Below are positions 9,580 to 19,577 of a stretch of 64,000 nt of DNA, one piece after another; the first letter of the stretch is position 1; every line of letters begins with the position of its first letter. Under the pieces are notes generated by a model. That model was not told where the DNA came from. It did no database searches and worked only from the letters and a program-made list of their open reading frames with translations. Source of the DNA: JANXQE01 sp035651635 (GTDB lineage Bacteria > Verrucomicrobiota > Verrucomicrobiia > Limisphaerales > UBA8199); contig DASRFK010000101.1 in NCBI GenBank assembly GCA_035651635.1, positions 51,868-115,867 of the forward strand, read 5' to 3'. The position numbers were made by a program, and so were the translations under genes.

Positions 9580-9780
9580 TTACTGAGCGAAAGCCATGAA
9601 GTCAGCAACGTCGACATTCGCAGTCTGCGGGTCTTGGTCTTGGCGGGCAGTGGTCTGGCCAATCCGCGCTGCCAGCGACGCGCCGAGGTAAAATTCAACC
9701 CCTCCGATGGCAGTGAGAGCGGCACAAACCATGATTAGCCGGATGAGCACGAGGTATCGCGCAACGGGGTTTGTTTTCAT
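9580..9780 (-). CDS. Small hypothetical membrane protein
   Basis: 66 residues, with one predicted helix (LIRLIMVCAALTAIGGVEFYLG) after a short basic N-terminus. No family recognised. The ordered membrane-protein composition and standard start make it plausible, but nothing else supports it. It lies downstream of the broken AIM24 gene on the same strand. Confidence 0.4.
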   Translation of the reverse strand: MKTNPVARYLVLIRLIMVCAALTAIGGVEFYLGASLAARIGQTTARQDQDPQTANVDVADFMAFAQ

Positions 9781-9926
9781 GGCGCCAGCTTACAGCTCCG
9801 CCAGTTAAGGGTGTTAATCGAAAAAAATGCGCGGCCCATTGATGCAGCCAATGCGGACAATCACCCTGTTGGCTGCCGTGGTCTCCTGGCTGACGCTGGG
9901 GCTGTTGAATCTTTTGCTTCCGCCGT

Positions 9927-10621
9927 TCACTCGCCGCTTTCCATGTGGCAATACATAGTTTGCAGGGCGATTTTTCCCGGCCCGGTGAAGCGGTTCCAGC
10001 AAATCTGGCTCGCGCTGGCGAACAGCCCGGTGGAAAGTCTTTGAAACATCGTTTGCATCTGTACGGTACGCTCCTTGTAAATCCAGCCGCCCGGCTCGAT
10101 GTCAATCGCCTCGCCGGGGGCCAGTGTGACTTCAAACACGTTGCCATAGCCATGCAGCCACAGAATGCCTTCCAGGGTTGGGCACGAAAATGTGTCGATG
10201 AAGAAGCCCGTCCCGCCCAACAGGATGTTCGCAGCGCCTTTCACCCGGGTGAAGGTGTAGTCCACGTTGTTCGTCGCGGCAGCCATTGATGCTCCCGCAC
10301 GTCCACGCCCATGCCGGGTTTCAGGTGCAAGGCAAATACGTGCCCGCTGCCGTCGCGGCTGAAGGCGATTCGGCCCGGACCCTTGGCCCCGGTTAGCAGA
10401 AACGGCATCCCCGCCAGCATCCGCTTGAAAGCTCCTTTCATCGGGTGCAGTTCAATCTGAACCGCCGGGTCTTTCCAGAGTAAAATGTGGTGCTCAAAAT
10501 AAACCCCGGTGCCGCTTAATTCCAGGTGAAGCGCGGGCACCAGTTCGCCTTCAATGTGATAGGTGACGCCGCCGAAGGTTTCGTTCTGGGCCGTGGTGGG
10601 TAATTGGGTCGGGACAGCCAT
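9927..10621 (-). pseudogene. AIM24-family gene with a frameshift
   Basis: Two overlapping reading frames each contain half of one AIM24 (TIGR00266-type) protein. The N-terminal half (10621 down to about 10285) ends ...GMGVDVREHQWL. The C-terminal half continues as AATNNVDYTFTRVKGAANI from about 10282 to the stop at 9927. One missing base between the codons for Leu and Ala in the AATNNVDYTF segment explains the break. AIM24 proteins are beta-sandwich proteins of unclear function. The frames are otherwise clean, so the shift is recent or a sequencing error. Confidence 0.7.
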
Positions 10622-10844
10622 AATTTTAAATCAATTAATGTTTGGAGTCCTATCATCTCAACCTCACACCGGTGCTCGGTCAAGCCTTTCTCGAAAGCTC
10701 GCCATAGGCGTGGTGTCCATTATGATGGAGCGTGGATACTGTGCCTTTGCACGGCGTAACTCAGCTCGCGACGGCGACGGGGTCATCGACCAACCCGGCC
10801 AGCGCCGCCCTGGAGCGGGTGGCCAACTGACCGAAGATACGGCC

Positions 10845-12308
10845 CTATTGATGGCTGTTTACTACCAGTCGCCATGAGGCGCTGATTCGTTCCAAATCCT
10901 TCACCTGGTCGGGATGTTGTTGTGCAAAACCTTCGAGGAGTTGCCGAGCTTCACTTTCCCGCCCAGTCCCGGCAAGCACGTCGGCGAGGCCGCTCACGGA
11001 CTCAGGGTTCTGCGGCCACAGTTGCGTGGCCAAACGATACGCCTGTTCAGCCTCGCCGTTGAAGTTGTGCGCTGCAAGGAGGTTGGCTGCCGCCACGGCG
11101 TCGTGAGAGTACGACTTGAGCGTGGTTGGCGAGTCGGCAGCTTCAGGATCACCAAGCAACTGCTGCGCGGTCGTTTGCCAGTATTGGAGCGATTGTGCCG
11201 CCCTTTCGGCGGTAAAGCCGTCCTGGGCGTCGGCTGCGCCCAGTTCCATGAGCGGGCCAAGCGGGAGCGCGTCGCCATACGTCCCCTTGAAGGGAAACGA
11301 TTCCTCAAGGGCGAAGGAGAGGTTCGGATTTTTCTGCATTAAGCTCTGGAGGAGCTGTTCGTTAATGGCCATGACGGAGACTGCGCCACTAACCTGAACC
11401 TTGCCGTCGACCATTTGAATGTCTTCGCCAGGGCGAACCTGCTTGGGTTCGTCGGGAAATTGCTGGTCGTGTTCGAGCCGTTTTTGCGCGTCGGTTACAT
11501 AATTCTGGAAAACAGCTTGTGAATCCTCGCTCGTCAAGGTGATGATACGGTCGCTGTACAGGGTATTCATGAAATCGAGATACCGTGCATCGGCAAATGC
11601 ATTTTGAGTGAGCATGACGTGCGGTTCACCGCCGCTGGTCTCATTCAGCAGTTCGGGTATCCATCTCCCATTGTCCGTTCCGCCAACGTACACCATTCCA
11701 GGCCGCAGCGAGTCGAGGACCGCGTTGCCATAATCGAGAAGCTTCTGCGGGGGCCAAAGGTGAGCCTGCTCGGCCACGCCGTACGCGTCAAGCACAGCGG
11801 GCCAGAATGGGTCCAGGTCTGCCCAATGGTTGGTTGAGTTTTCGTACTGGCCCGACTGCCGCGCCAACGACTCCCACTGGGCCTTTATCTCATCCCACTT
11901 ACCCGCTTCAATAGCATCGAAGAATTTCTCAACCTCGGGAGGCACCTCAGTTTTAGAGCGCCGCCCAATCGCGCGTACAATCTCACGGCGGCTTCGAGCA
12001 AACTGGCTGACTTTGCTGGTGACGATTTCTTCAGCGGTAAGCGTCGGGATTGCGCCCGACCGATGGGGCCTCGGGCGTTCTGGTTGAACCATCGCCAAAC
12101 CGCTGGATACGTTTGTCCCTGCGGTATCAGTGGACGTTACGGTTAAACCCGGCTTACCTCGCAGTGGTGCGCGAAGCAAGCCGACGAGGATGACCAGGAC
12201 CCCAGCGCCGATGAGCAGCCACAACCATCGGGAATACATCGATGAAGCGCTTTGCGGAGGGAAGTCTGGTCGGTTGTCCTGTTTCATGCTCAGGGCTCTT
12301 TCACTCAT
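10845..12308 (-). CDS. Membrane-anchored TPR-like protein, unknown function
   Basis: 487 residues. One transmembrane helix at about residues 29-46 (LWLLIGAGVLVILVGLL) follows a short cytoplasmic tail. A proline-rich linker comes next, then a large alpha-helical periplasmic domain. The end contains TPR-type repeats (AAHNFNGEAEQAYRLATQLWPQNPESVSGLADVLAGTG). I recognise the overall architecture as one seen in paralogous verrucomicrobial proteins but know no function. It is monocistronic. Confidence 0.65.
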   Translation of the reverse strand: MSERALSMKQDNRPDFPPQSASSMYSRWLWLLIGAGVLVILVGLLRAPLRGKPGLTVTSTDTAGTNVSSGLAMVQPERPRPHRSGAIPTLTAEEIVTSKVSQFARSRREIVRAIGRRSKTEVPPEVEKFFDAIEAGKWDEIKAQWESLARQSGQYENSTNHWADLDPFWPAVLDAYGVAEQAHLWPPQKLLDYGNAVLDSLRPGMVYVGGTDNGRWIPELLNETSGGEPHVMLTQNAFADARYLDFMNTLYSDRIITLTSEDSQAVFQNYVTDAQKRLEHDQQFPDEPKQVRPGEDIQMVDGKVQVSGAVSVMAINEQLLQSLMQKNPNLSFALEESFPFKGTYGDALPLGPLMELGAADAQDGFTAERAAQSLQYWQTTAQQLLGDPEAADSPTTLKSYSHDAVAAANLLAAHNFNGEAEQAYRLATQLWPQNPESVSGLADVLAGTGRESEARQLLEGFAQQHPDQVKDLERISASWRLVVNSHQ

Positions 12309-12602
12309 AACGACACCTCAAGTCGGAGAGTTTGTATAATGCAGAGAGGCAATGACGTTTCCGCATATCACACACGCGCTGTCCGACCTCTCTCAAGCCG
12401 CCTCAAGGCTGAAGGGGTTACCCACCGCAAGGGTGTTCGGATGCAAGTCCCGGCTTCCGTGGCGTAGGCGGTCGAGTTAAGGCGACGCGCTCGAATGTGC
12501 TACATCAACCACTAACTTAGCTTGAACGTACGCAGCTTAAGAATCGAATTTTGTTTGGCTCGCGCAGCTAACTGCCAGGGAAACGGCCCGATGTTGAAGA
12601 AA

Positions 12603-12631
12603 CGGGCGGTCTCCCACCAGAAGACCGCCCG
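12603..12631. repeat. Short palindromic repeat
   Basis: Perfect 10-bp inverted repeat CGGGCGGTCT / AGACCGCCCG with a 9-nt spacer, a GC-rich REP-like hairpin of the kind scattered in verrucomicrobial intergenic DNA. Confidence 0.55.
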
Positions 12632-12777
12632 ACCTAAACTGACCATCTTTACGACAGATGGAACGTTGCGCAGGGCAGCGCTGGAAACAATTGGGGTGTT
12701 CACCCCAAGGCTCGGCTCGCATCGGTTAAACGCGACTGTCTCCCAATTGTCCAGTTGACGCATGCGCGGGTGCACCT

Positions 12778-12872
12778 CCGGACACTGTCGGAACGCCGAA
12801 TTTATGCGGCAGAAAGCGGCTGTTCGGCAAGGTTCCTGCCGGATAAATCCGGCGTTCCTGGGCAGTGTCCGG
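12778..12872. repeat. MITE-like inverted repeat element, 95 bp
   Basis: The left end CCGGACACTGTC-GGAACGCCG and the right end CGGCGTTCC-tGGGCAGTGTCCGG are imperfect inverted copies of about 30 bp each. The unit can fold into one long hairpin. Without other copies in the window, mobility cannot be shown. Confidence 0.5.
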
Positions 12873-12932
12873 ATTCGCCCCCAGACGCTCTCTTTGCGTT
12901 CAAGAGGGTGGACAAAATAGCCGTTAGCGGAC

Positions 12933-14948
12933 ATGTTGAACATCCCCATGCAACTTGAAGTAATTGGGCCGCGGCCGTTCGTGCGAGATGCACAGGGCCA
13001 GCTGGCGACAAGGATTGGGACGCTGTTTCCGTCACAAAACGTGCTCTATACGCAGTCTCCAAGCGTGCACGCGTGGCAGCGTCTGAATTTCATCGATTAT
13101 TTGAATCAACGACGGGCGGCCAGCTCGCTGCCCGCACTCACGGCGGCCGAGGAACAAGCCGTGGCCACCGATTCTGTGGATCTGATTTTTGAAGCGGACC
13201 ATCTTCTGATCCGGCCGGATCCCGAACGCATGGAGCTGGCTTTTATGGCCGACGATTTGCTCCAAAGCATTGTCTCCAAACGCCAGGTCAGGTTCCTTTC
13301 GGTTTCCGATAGCCGGGTTCGCGAGGCCATTAAGAGGCGCGGTGAGTACTGGCGCCTGAGCTCGATTCCCAAAAGCCGCGAAGCCAAGCAGAGGCTGGTG
13401 CTCGGGTCGAAGGTGGGGATTCGGGGTCTGCCCATTTATTATTACAATCGATTGACCGGCACCCGGTGGTTAACGTGCGCGGAATTCAGCGGCTTGGCCA
13501 AGCTCGAGCCAATAGCCCTGGCCCGGCACTTGCAGGAAATCGCCGAGCATTGCGACCGTTGCAATCGGCTGGGGCGGCCCGAGGTGGACTTCTTCGCTGC
13601 CGAAAAAGAAGCTTTCGGCGCCCGCGATTTCGCGGGCAAAGCCTTCGAACAGATGAGCCCTGAATCTCTCGGGGCTGAATTTGCGCAACTGCGGGCGCGG
13701 TTCGAAGCGGCGGTCAAAGAACCTTTTCGAAGTGGTGGTCCCGACGATAAGACCTGGTCGGAACGCATGCTCGCGACGCTGTTCCTCGAAGGCAACGAGG
13801 CCGAAACGGAGCACCTGTTGAGCGGTATGAGTCCGGAATTCTTTCTGCAAATCGAGTGGCTGGCCGGCGGCCGCTTTGAAGAAGGTGAATTCCTGCTCGA
13901 CCCGGTCTTCGATGAAGCGGGTGTCCACCCGGAAGACGCGGAACTGCAACGGATCTGCGATGCGCGCGCCAAAGATATCATCTTCAATTTCATTCGGGAT
14001 TTCGGCGACCTGGAATACATCAACCTCGGGCGCGTGCCCGAATCGTTGTCGCTGGACCGGCCGCAGAAGGAAGGCCGGCGCAGCGTCTTTATTGCCGAGT
14101 TCAAAGCCCATAGTGAGAGTTATCCGTTGCGCCGATTTCTCCGGCTTCAAAAATGGGGGGTGTGGGAGCACCTGGACCGGGGCAAAGGTTTGCTGCAGTC
14201 CATCCAGGAAAGCGATGAGTACACGGATTACTGGCAGGACCGGCGGCTCGGTTGCCGGCAACTGGGCATGAATCTGTGCCGGCGGTTCATCATGCGCCGA
14301 CTCACCGAGACGTACCGCGGGAAAAACGACGTTTTTTGCGGGAATCAAATTCACAGCACCTATTTTGAACGCGAGTACCTTCCCGGGATTGCCACCGACA
14401 AGTTACCAGTGGAACGTTATACCCGTAAGGGTTACGGGCTTAAGCTCGCCACCCTCATGGGGCAGGCGGCTGCCGCAGGAATCATCGTCGGTCGCTCGTT
14501 TGACAGCGCGCGGCCGGCTTTCGATGACGGTGATGAAATTGTGCGTGAAGGCGAGGATGGTTTGCCTTCAGAAGTGCTGGTGGGAGATCACAGCGGCGCA
14601 TTCACCGAATATCGCAAACCCCTGGCAACCTTCGCGGCGGACTACGCCCGGCCGGTGAATGCGCGGGAGTCTCTGGTGCCGGATGCGCGGGCCTTCGCCG
14701 AGGCATACCTGGCGGCGTTCCGCGAGCAGTTCCTGCATACCCAGGGCGATTATCGCAAGCGTCGGCGCGCCTTTGACACGTTGTTCAAACATTGCCGTTA
14801 TGATCCGGGCGGCAGTTTCGCCTATCGCTGGGAATGCGTGTTGCGCCGGCTCGATCAGACCAATGCCGATGAGTTGCTCGACACGATCAGGTCGCACATC
14901 CGCGTGCTCACGGCGCCATTGCCTGCTGAAGCTTCACCGAAAGAGTAA
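12933..14948 (+). CDS. Conserved hypothetical protein, 671 aa
   Basis: Not recognised. It is a soluble, charged, mixed alpha/beta protein with no signal peptide or membrane helix. Clusters of arginine and aromatic residues recur in the C-terminal third (LRRFLRLQKWGVWEHLDRGKG, YRKRRRAFDTLFKHCRY). There is a Cys pair HCDRCNRLGRP near residue 211, too isolated to call a zinc site. Starts at 12933 (MLNIPMQ) and 12948 (MQLEV) are both possible. It is convergent with the next gene and has no operon partner. Confidence 0.6.
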   Translation: MLNIPMQLEVIGPRPFVRDAQGQLATRIGTLFPSQNVLYTQSPSVHAWQRLNFIDYLNQRRAASSLPALTAAEEQAVATDSVDLIFEADHLLIRPDPERMELAFMADDLLQSIVSKRQVRFLSVSDSRVREAIKRRGEYWRLSSIPKSREAKQRLVLGSKVGIRGLPIYYYNRLTGTRWLTCAEFSGLAKLEPIALARHLQEIAEHCDRCNRLGRPEVDFFAAEKEAFGARDFAGKAFEQMSPESLGAEFAQLRARFEAAVKEPFRSGGPDDKTWSERMLATLFLEGNEAETEHLLSGMSPEFFLQIEWLAGGRFEEGEFLLDPVFDEAGVHPEDAELQRICDARAKDIIFNFIRDFGDLEYINLGRVPESLSLDRPQKEGRRSVFIAEFKAHSESYPLRRFLRLQKWGVWEHLDRGKGLLQSIQESDEYTDYWQDRRLGCRQLGMNLCRRFIMRRLTETYRGKNDVFCGNQIHSTYFEREYLPGIATDKLPVERYTRKGYGLKLATLMGQAAAAGIIVGRSFDSARPAFDDGDEIVREGEDGLPSEVLVGDHSGAFTEYRKPLATFAADYARPVNARESLVPDARAFAEAYLAAFREQFLHTQGDYRKRRRAFDTLFKHCRYDPGGSFAYRWECVLRRLDQTNADELLDTIRSHIRVLTAPLPAEASPKE

Positions 14949-15086
14949 ACTCCGGCTATGAGCGCGCCGATGATGCCTTTTATGGGTGTTTGTCAACGAA
15001 AGTCTTCTGACACTGGCCAACTCTCCTTCGCCGCACCATGGGATCCTTCAATTTTAACGTTTTAACTTTTAACGACCAGCCCAGTT

Positions 15087-16841
15087 TCAAGCGGCCACAT
15101 GCATGCCGATATCCGCGGAGATTTTGTTGGCCGCCCCCGGGTCGACCCAGCGCACCAGAGCCAGAAAGTTCAGCAGGGTTGGACTGTCAGGCTTGGCGGT
15201 AAACATGTTGCGCAGGCTGGTAACGATTTTCTTATAAGTCGCAGCGTACTTCTCGTGCAGCAAACGGGTGACGTAGATCTCGATGACCGGCCGCGCGATG
15301 GGGTCGGTCTTCCCGTCAGCGCGGTACGGCAAGTGACAGAAGATCCGGATCAAAGAAATCGGGTCGGCCTCGGTCAAAGCCAGCCAGCTTTGGCGAATTT
15401 CATCCGCGTCGTACTTGGCGTTCAGCCGGTCGCGCATGGCCGCCGCCACGGCGGTCGCGTCCGTGCGGCGCGCAATCATATCCTTCACCTTCTCCCAAGC
15501 CAGGCGCTGCTCGATTTCCGGTGGCACCGCGAGGGCAGCCTTGGCCTCCTCGGCCAAATTATGAAGGCCCAGGGCTTCGCCGATACCTTTGGCCAGAGCT
15601 TCGGCGTCGTTTTTGCGCAGGCGGTCCGATGCCAAAATATATCGAATGACCAGTTTCTGCATCGCCGGGTTCACTAGCCGAAGGATCTCGGCAATGGCGG
15701 CCGGGACGGGTGGTTTTTGCCCGGAGGGCAGCAGGTGCTTGACGAATTCGGGTCCAACCACATCCGGTTCGAGGACCTTCTCGGCGCGCAGCTTGAGAAT
15801 GTACTTCAGAGTTTTGGCCTGACCGCCGGTCTTGCCAAGGTTATTGACAATCATGTGCCGGTGGTCGGAGCTGATGACGAACCCAATAAGGTGTTCGACC
15901 ATTTCAACGAGTTTCTCGTCGAGTTTATGGGGCGAACCCACGGCGCTCAGTTGCTCGAGCACGGCCGGCAAACGCTGCGCGAACATCACGTCGGGCGCTT
16001 CCGTGGCTTGGTTTTCATAGAAGTGGAGCAACTCGATTAGAAACGAGGCTTTCAGGAAGGCAATTTTTTGCTGACGCGCCTGCTCGGTGGGAGCCTTGCT
16101 GCGTTGAATCTGCTTGAAAAGAGCCGCCAGGGCTTCGTGCTTCGCGGGGGCCAGCTTGGTGTTCTGCTCGAGGAGAGACTCGAAGTCATTGCGGAAACAC
16201 AGGACGATTTCCTCCGGTTTGGGATGCGGATTGAGCTTGGCGTCGGTGGTGACATCGTTGAACAAGGGCAGGGCTTCCTCGCCGAACTCCCGCACGATGC
16301 GCTCGCGCGCAACCAAGCCCTTGATAAAACAACGATTGCCGCGAGAGGCGCTGGGAGAAAAGAAGCTGTCCGGATGGGCCACGAGCTTTGCCAGCAGGTC
16401 CTTTTCCAAGGGGGTATCCAATTGCATGAGCTCTTCGATGACTGGTTTGAGCGCCGCCGACAATTCGCGCTTGGTCTCTTCAAGGGTTTTGAGGACGGTG
16501 GGCTGCAAGGCGGGAAGGCCATCGACCGAGCCTTTGGTCAAGGCGGCGAGATATTGGCTGACGTTGGTGTTGTGCTCGACCAGGCGGGAGACTATGACCC
16601 CAACATCGTTCATGGGTAGCTTGCTGACCAAACCGGTCAGCAAGAGCACCAATTCGGTGTGGGATTTCTGGCGATGCTCGATGCTGCGTTCGAGCAACTC
16701 GCGAAGGGACTTGTTCTCCTGCTCGAGGGTAGTTCGTTGGGCTTCCAACTTTTCGACTCGCAGCCGCAACTCGTGCCACTCTTTTTGAATCTCTTCCGAT
16801 GACGTCAGAGGGGCCGCTGACGGCAACTCACTTTGTACCAT
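15087..16841 (-). CDS. Conserved coiled-coil helical protein, 584 aa
   Basis: The frame is open upstream to 16964, but the ATG at 16841 (MVQSELPSAAP) is the likely start because the preceding 41 codons are not protein-like. Residues about 15-65 form a heptad-type coiled coil (LRLRVEKLEAQRTTLEQENKSLRELLERS). The rest is helical with HEAT-like character (IRYILASDRLRKNDAEALAKGIGEAL). No catalytic motif. Function unknown; the closest guess is a structural or scaffold protein. Confidence 0.6.
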   Translation of the reverse strand: MVQSELPSAAPLTSSEEIQKEWHELRLRVEKLEAQRTTLEQENKSLRELLERSIEHRQKSHTELVLLLTGLVSKLPMNDVGVIVSRLVEHNTNVSQYLAALTKGSVDGLPALQPTVLKTLEETKRELSAALKPVIEELMQLDTPLEKDLLAKLVAHPDSFFSPSASRGNRCFIKGLVARERIVREFGEEALPLFNDVTTDAKLNPHPKPEEIVLCFRNDFESLLEQNTKLAPAKHEALAALFKQIQRSKAPTEQARQQKIAFLKASFLIELLHFYENQATEAPDVMFAQRLPAVLEQLSAVGSPHKLDEKLVEMVEHLIGFVISSDHRHMIVNNLGKTGGQAKTLKYILKLRAEKVLEPDVVGPEFVKHLLPSGQKPPVPAAIAEILRLVNPAMQKLVIRYILASDRLRKNDAEALAKGIGEALGLHNLAEEAKAALAVPPEIEQRLAWEKVKDMIARRTDATAVAAAMRDRLNAKYDADEIRQSWLALTEADPISLIRIFCHLPYRADGKTDPIARPVIEIYVTRLLHEKYAATYKKIVTSLRNMFTAKPDSPTLLNFLALVRWVDPGAANKISADIGMHVAA

Positions 16842-17118
16842 GCACTCAATGTTCCCGATCGGGCCGCGCTTTTCCATCCATTTTTGGCCAATCAACGCTC
16901 GGGGGTTAACTGCACCCGAGGCCCTTTCAACTGTACCTGAACCAGCGAAAGGCGGGATGGCCAACGCTAACGACGCGACGAGGGGCTCCGAATCAGCTTT
17001 CCATAAACCGGATCGAGTCCGAAGGTTTTGGAGTGCGCCGCTTTGAAGGCGAGCACTTCTCGCCGCGCTGGACCGTTAATGTTTCAGCGCAAATACAGCG
17101 GGTGGTGTAGAGTTCGCA

Positions 17119-17919
17119 ATGTTTTCACGGATCGTTTTAGCGTTCATCCTGGGATCCGGACTGATTTGCTCCTGCGCGGGCCAAGCAGAGTCGCGGGCCC
17201 TTGCGGGCGGAGGCTCAGCGCCATTAATTTACGAACAACCCACTCTCTTGAACGCGTCCATTTACGCCCGCAAGTCCGATCCCCCTCGCTTGCTTTTTAC
17301 TTTCCGCCGAACCGCTTCCCGCTCCGGGTCGATTATCCACGTCTTGCGAGAATACTTTTATCCCGACGGCCGAACGGCCGCTCGCGAAAGGGTGGTCTAT
17401 GAGGGCAACTCGCTCAAATCCTATGAGCTGGAAGAACTGCAGACGGGCAGTTCAGGAACCGTGAGCGTCAGTGATGACCCGCGGGATCGAGGACACCTGC
17501 AGGTCACCTTCGAGTATAGCAAGGACAGCAGCCACCGGGGACACAAGCGCGTGGTCACCGAGCCGGCCAACTCCGAACCGTTGGTGAATGACATGATGGG
17601 CGCTTTTTTGTCCGCCAATTACGACGCGATTGCCCGGGGAATAAAGGTGAGCTGCCGCTACATAGTGGTCTCGCGAAAAGAAATCGTAGGGTTGAGTTTT
17701 AGCAAACAGGGCGAAACCACGTACCACAACCGTGAAGCCCTGATCCTGAAGCTGCAGCCGACTAATCCCTTAATCTCGGTGCTCGTCGACCCGCTCTATT
17801 TCATCGTCGAAAAAGCTCCTCCACATCGCGTGCTCGAGTACACCGGACGGACCACGCCGAAAATCAACGAAGGCAACCGCTGGAAAGATTTGGATGCCTT
17901 GACGGTGTTTGACTGGTAA
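17119..17919 (+). CDS. Secreted hypothetical protein
   Basis: 266 residues with an N-terminal signal sequence (FSRIVLAFILGSGLICSCAG). The two cysteines at its end hint at a lipoprotein, but the lipobox is poor. The mature part is beta-rich (EREYFYPDG-like and FTFRRTASRSGSIIHV strands) and unrecognised. The stop overlaps the upstream extension of the pseudopilin frame; the real pseudopilin start is 88 bp further on, so cotranscription is plausible. Confidence 0.6.
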   Translation: MFSRIVLAFILGSGLICSCAGQAESRALAGGGSAPLIYEQPTLLNASIYARKSDPPRLLFTFRRTASRSGSIIHVLREYFYPDGRTAARERVVYEGNSLKSYELEELQTGSSGTVSVSDDPRDRGHLQVTFEYSKDSSHRGHKRVVTEPANSEPLVNDMMGAFLSANYDAIARGIKVSCRYIVVSRKEIVGLSFSKQGETTYHNREALILKLQPTNPLISVLVDPLYFIVEKAPPHRVLEYTGRTTPKINEGNRWKDLDALTVFDW

Positions 17920-18007
17920 TGGACTGAGCCACGCGCAGTTGAAATCTCAACGGCAGAACGAGTTTCATGCATCGACTCAAACGCGGTATCCGCCTATATT
18001 GCACGCT

Positions 18008-18820
18008 ATGCGAGCGTTACGGCGACATTTTCTGCGGGCCAGCGCAGATCAAACACTACCGAGAAAAGCCGCTTTCACCCTGATCGAATTGTTGGTAGTC
18101 ATCGCGATTATCGCCATTCTGGCGGCGATGTTGTTGCCGGCGCTCGCCACCGCCAAGGAAAAGGGGAAACGCGCCCAATGCTTAAGTAATCTGCGACAAC
18201 TGGCCGTCGGGATGAATATTTATGCGCAGGATAATCAGGACAAACTCCTGCACGCCCGCGATATTCCGGGTCAGGGCCTGTTTGTGCAGGTCTGCCTCAA
18301 TCCACCCGAACAAGCCGCCGCGGCAACCGTGGGCCTGACGGTGCAGTCGAATTACTCCTCGGTGTGGACGTGCCCCAATCGGCCAGGGTTTCCCATTTAC
18401 GAAGCCTCTTATCCGCAGTGGAATATCGGGTACCAGTTTTTTGGCGGAATCACCAACTGGCATAACCCGGTGGGAGACTTTCTCGCTTACAGCCCAGTGA
18501 AGCTCAGCCAGTCAAAACCGACTTGGGCCCTGGCGGCTGACTGTGTATGTAAAATCGATGGTTCCTGGGGCGTGCCTCAGGGCTCCGCGCGCGACGATAT
18601 CATCTATTCCAACACGCCTCAGCATCGAAGCGGCCAATCCAGGGTCCCTCAAGGCGGCAACCAGGTGTTTATTGACGGCTCGGCCCGGTGGATCCGTTTT
18701 CAACAAATGCTGTATTTAACGACGTGGGTCACTGATGACTCACGGATTTATTATTTTTATCAAGACGATCTTCCGGTCGGCATCCAAAATGCAATCGTTC
18801 AGCTTCGGGCCAAACCGTAG
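18008..18820 (+). CDS. Type II-type pseudopilin with large C-terminal domain
   Basis: 270 residues from the ATG at 18008, chosen over the longer frame because it leaves a short basic leader (MRALRRHFLRASADQTLPRK) before the prepilin motif FTLIELLVVIAIIAILA. The C-terminal domain again has CLSNLRQLAVGMNIYAQDNQDK, a CPN motif and GGNQVFIDGSARWI, matching the H-X9-DG-type family of the paralogue at 8099-8902. Role in a secretion or adhesion filament is inferred from the leader alone. Confidence 0.85.
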   Translation: MRALRRHFLRASADQTLPRKAAFTLIELLVVIAIIAILAAMLLPALATAKEKGKRAQCLSNLRQLAVGMNIYAQDNQDKLLHARDIPGQGLFVQVCLNPPEQAAAATVGLTVQSNYSSVWTCPNRPGFPIYEASYPQWNIGYQFFGGITNWHNPVGDFLAYSPVKLSQSKPTWALAADCVCKIDGSWGVPQGSARDDIIYSNTPQHRSGQSRVPQGGNQVFIDGSARWIRFQQMLYLTTWVTDDSRIYYFYQDDLPVGIQNAIVQLRAKP

Positions 18821-18847
18821 GTGTCCGGAAGTTCTATTCCATAATAT

Positions 18848-18883
18848 TTGACAGGCGGCCCTAGAGTACCTACCGTTCGGTAG
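18848..18883 (+). promoter_or_regulatory. TetR operator and promoter
   Basis: A perfect 14-bp palindrome CTACCG-TTCGGTAG occupies 18870-18883, right after a TTGACA -35 box at 18848-18853. The -10 would lie inside the palindrome (TACCGT at 18871). Bound TetR would therefore block RNA polymerase directly. The palindrome ends only 3 bp before the GTG start codon, which suggests a leaderless or nearly leaderless transcript. Confidence 0.6.
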
Positions 18884-18886
18884 CTC

Positions 18887-19543
18887 GTGGGACATTCCCT
18901 CAATCATTCCGAATCAGCCACACGCCGCCAGCTGTTGCAGGCGGCGCTGAAGAGTTTTGCCGATCGGGGATACGCCGCCACATCGGTTCGTCAAATTGTC
19001 GACGCGGCGCGTGTGTCCAAGCCCGCTTTATACTACTATTTCAAGGATAAGGCAGGACTCTTCGCAGCACTGGTGGACCAGGCGCACGACGAGCGGTACC
19101 GACTCGTGCAGGAAGCCGCCGAGCGAGGCGGGACGCTGGCCGAGAAGCTGGAAGAAATCGCCGCCGCAATTTTCGAATTTTCGGTCAAAAACCACGAACT
19201 GATGCGACTGGCCTTTGCCAGCGCTTTTGCCGCTTCCGGCGAGGCGCCAGGGCAAGGCAAGTGCCGGGAAAAGGGCAAACGCACGTTTGAATTTTTTCAA
19301 TCACTGATCGAAGCTGGGCAGGCCAGTGGGGAACTGGACCGCCGGTTCAGCGTGCAAGAGCTGGCGATGGGAATTTATGGGCAGTTTAACAGCCATGTGA
19401 TGGTGCGTCTGCTGGTGCCCGAATGCCCGTTGGATCGGCAAACTGCCAGGCAGATCGTGCGGCTGTTTCTCGAAGGCGCCGCGGGGAATCGAGGTCGCGG
19501 AGAGAATGCCCGAACGCGCCCCGCTGCGCCGGGGAACAACTAA
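18887..19543 (+). CDS. TetR/AcrR-family repressor of the efflux operon
   Basis: 218 residues from a GTG start. The N-terminal helix-turn-helix is typical (RRQLLQAALKSFADRGYAATSVRQI, VSKPALYYYFKDKAGLFAAL). The C-terminal ligand domain is divergent, as usual. The gene lies 34 bp upstream of the RND adaptor gene and just downstream of the operator, so it very probably represses itself and the pump until an inducer binds. The start is set by the HTH spacing; no ribosome-binding site precedes it. Confidence 0.85.
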   Translation: MGHSLNHSESATRRQLLQAALKSFADRGYAATSVRQIVDAARVSKPALYYYFKDKAGLFAALVDQAHDERYRLVQEAAERGGTLAEKLEEIAAAIFEFSVKNHELMRLAFASAFAASGEAPGQGKCREKGKRTFEFFQSLIEAGQASGELDRRFSVQELAMGIYGQFNSHVMVRLLVPECPLDRQTARQIVRLFLEGAAGNRGRGENARTRPAAPGNN

Positions 19544-19577
19544 AGAGAGCTGACCAGCAGTTGCGGGAAGGAACTTT

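Larger units (their letters stand above)
12309..12932. other. Intergenic region with two REP/MITE-like repeats
   Basis: 624 bp between divergent genes. I find no supportable gene. It holds two inverted repeats, annotated separately at 12603-12631 and 12778-12872. Long antisense frames through it come from the repeats and show no protein-like composition. Confidence 0.5.

Noticed and set aside
12512..12949. 145-codon antisense frame
   Set aside because: It is produced by inverted repeats and REP-like sequence; composition is not protein-like.
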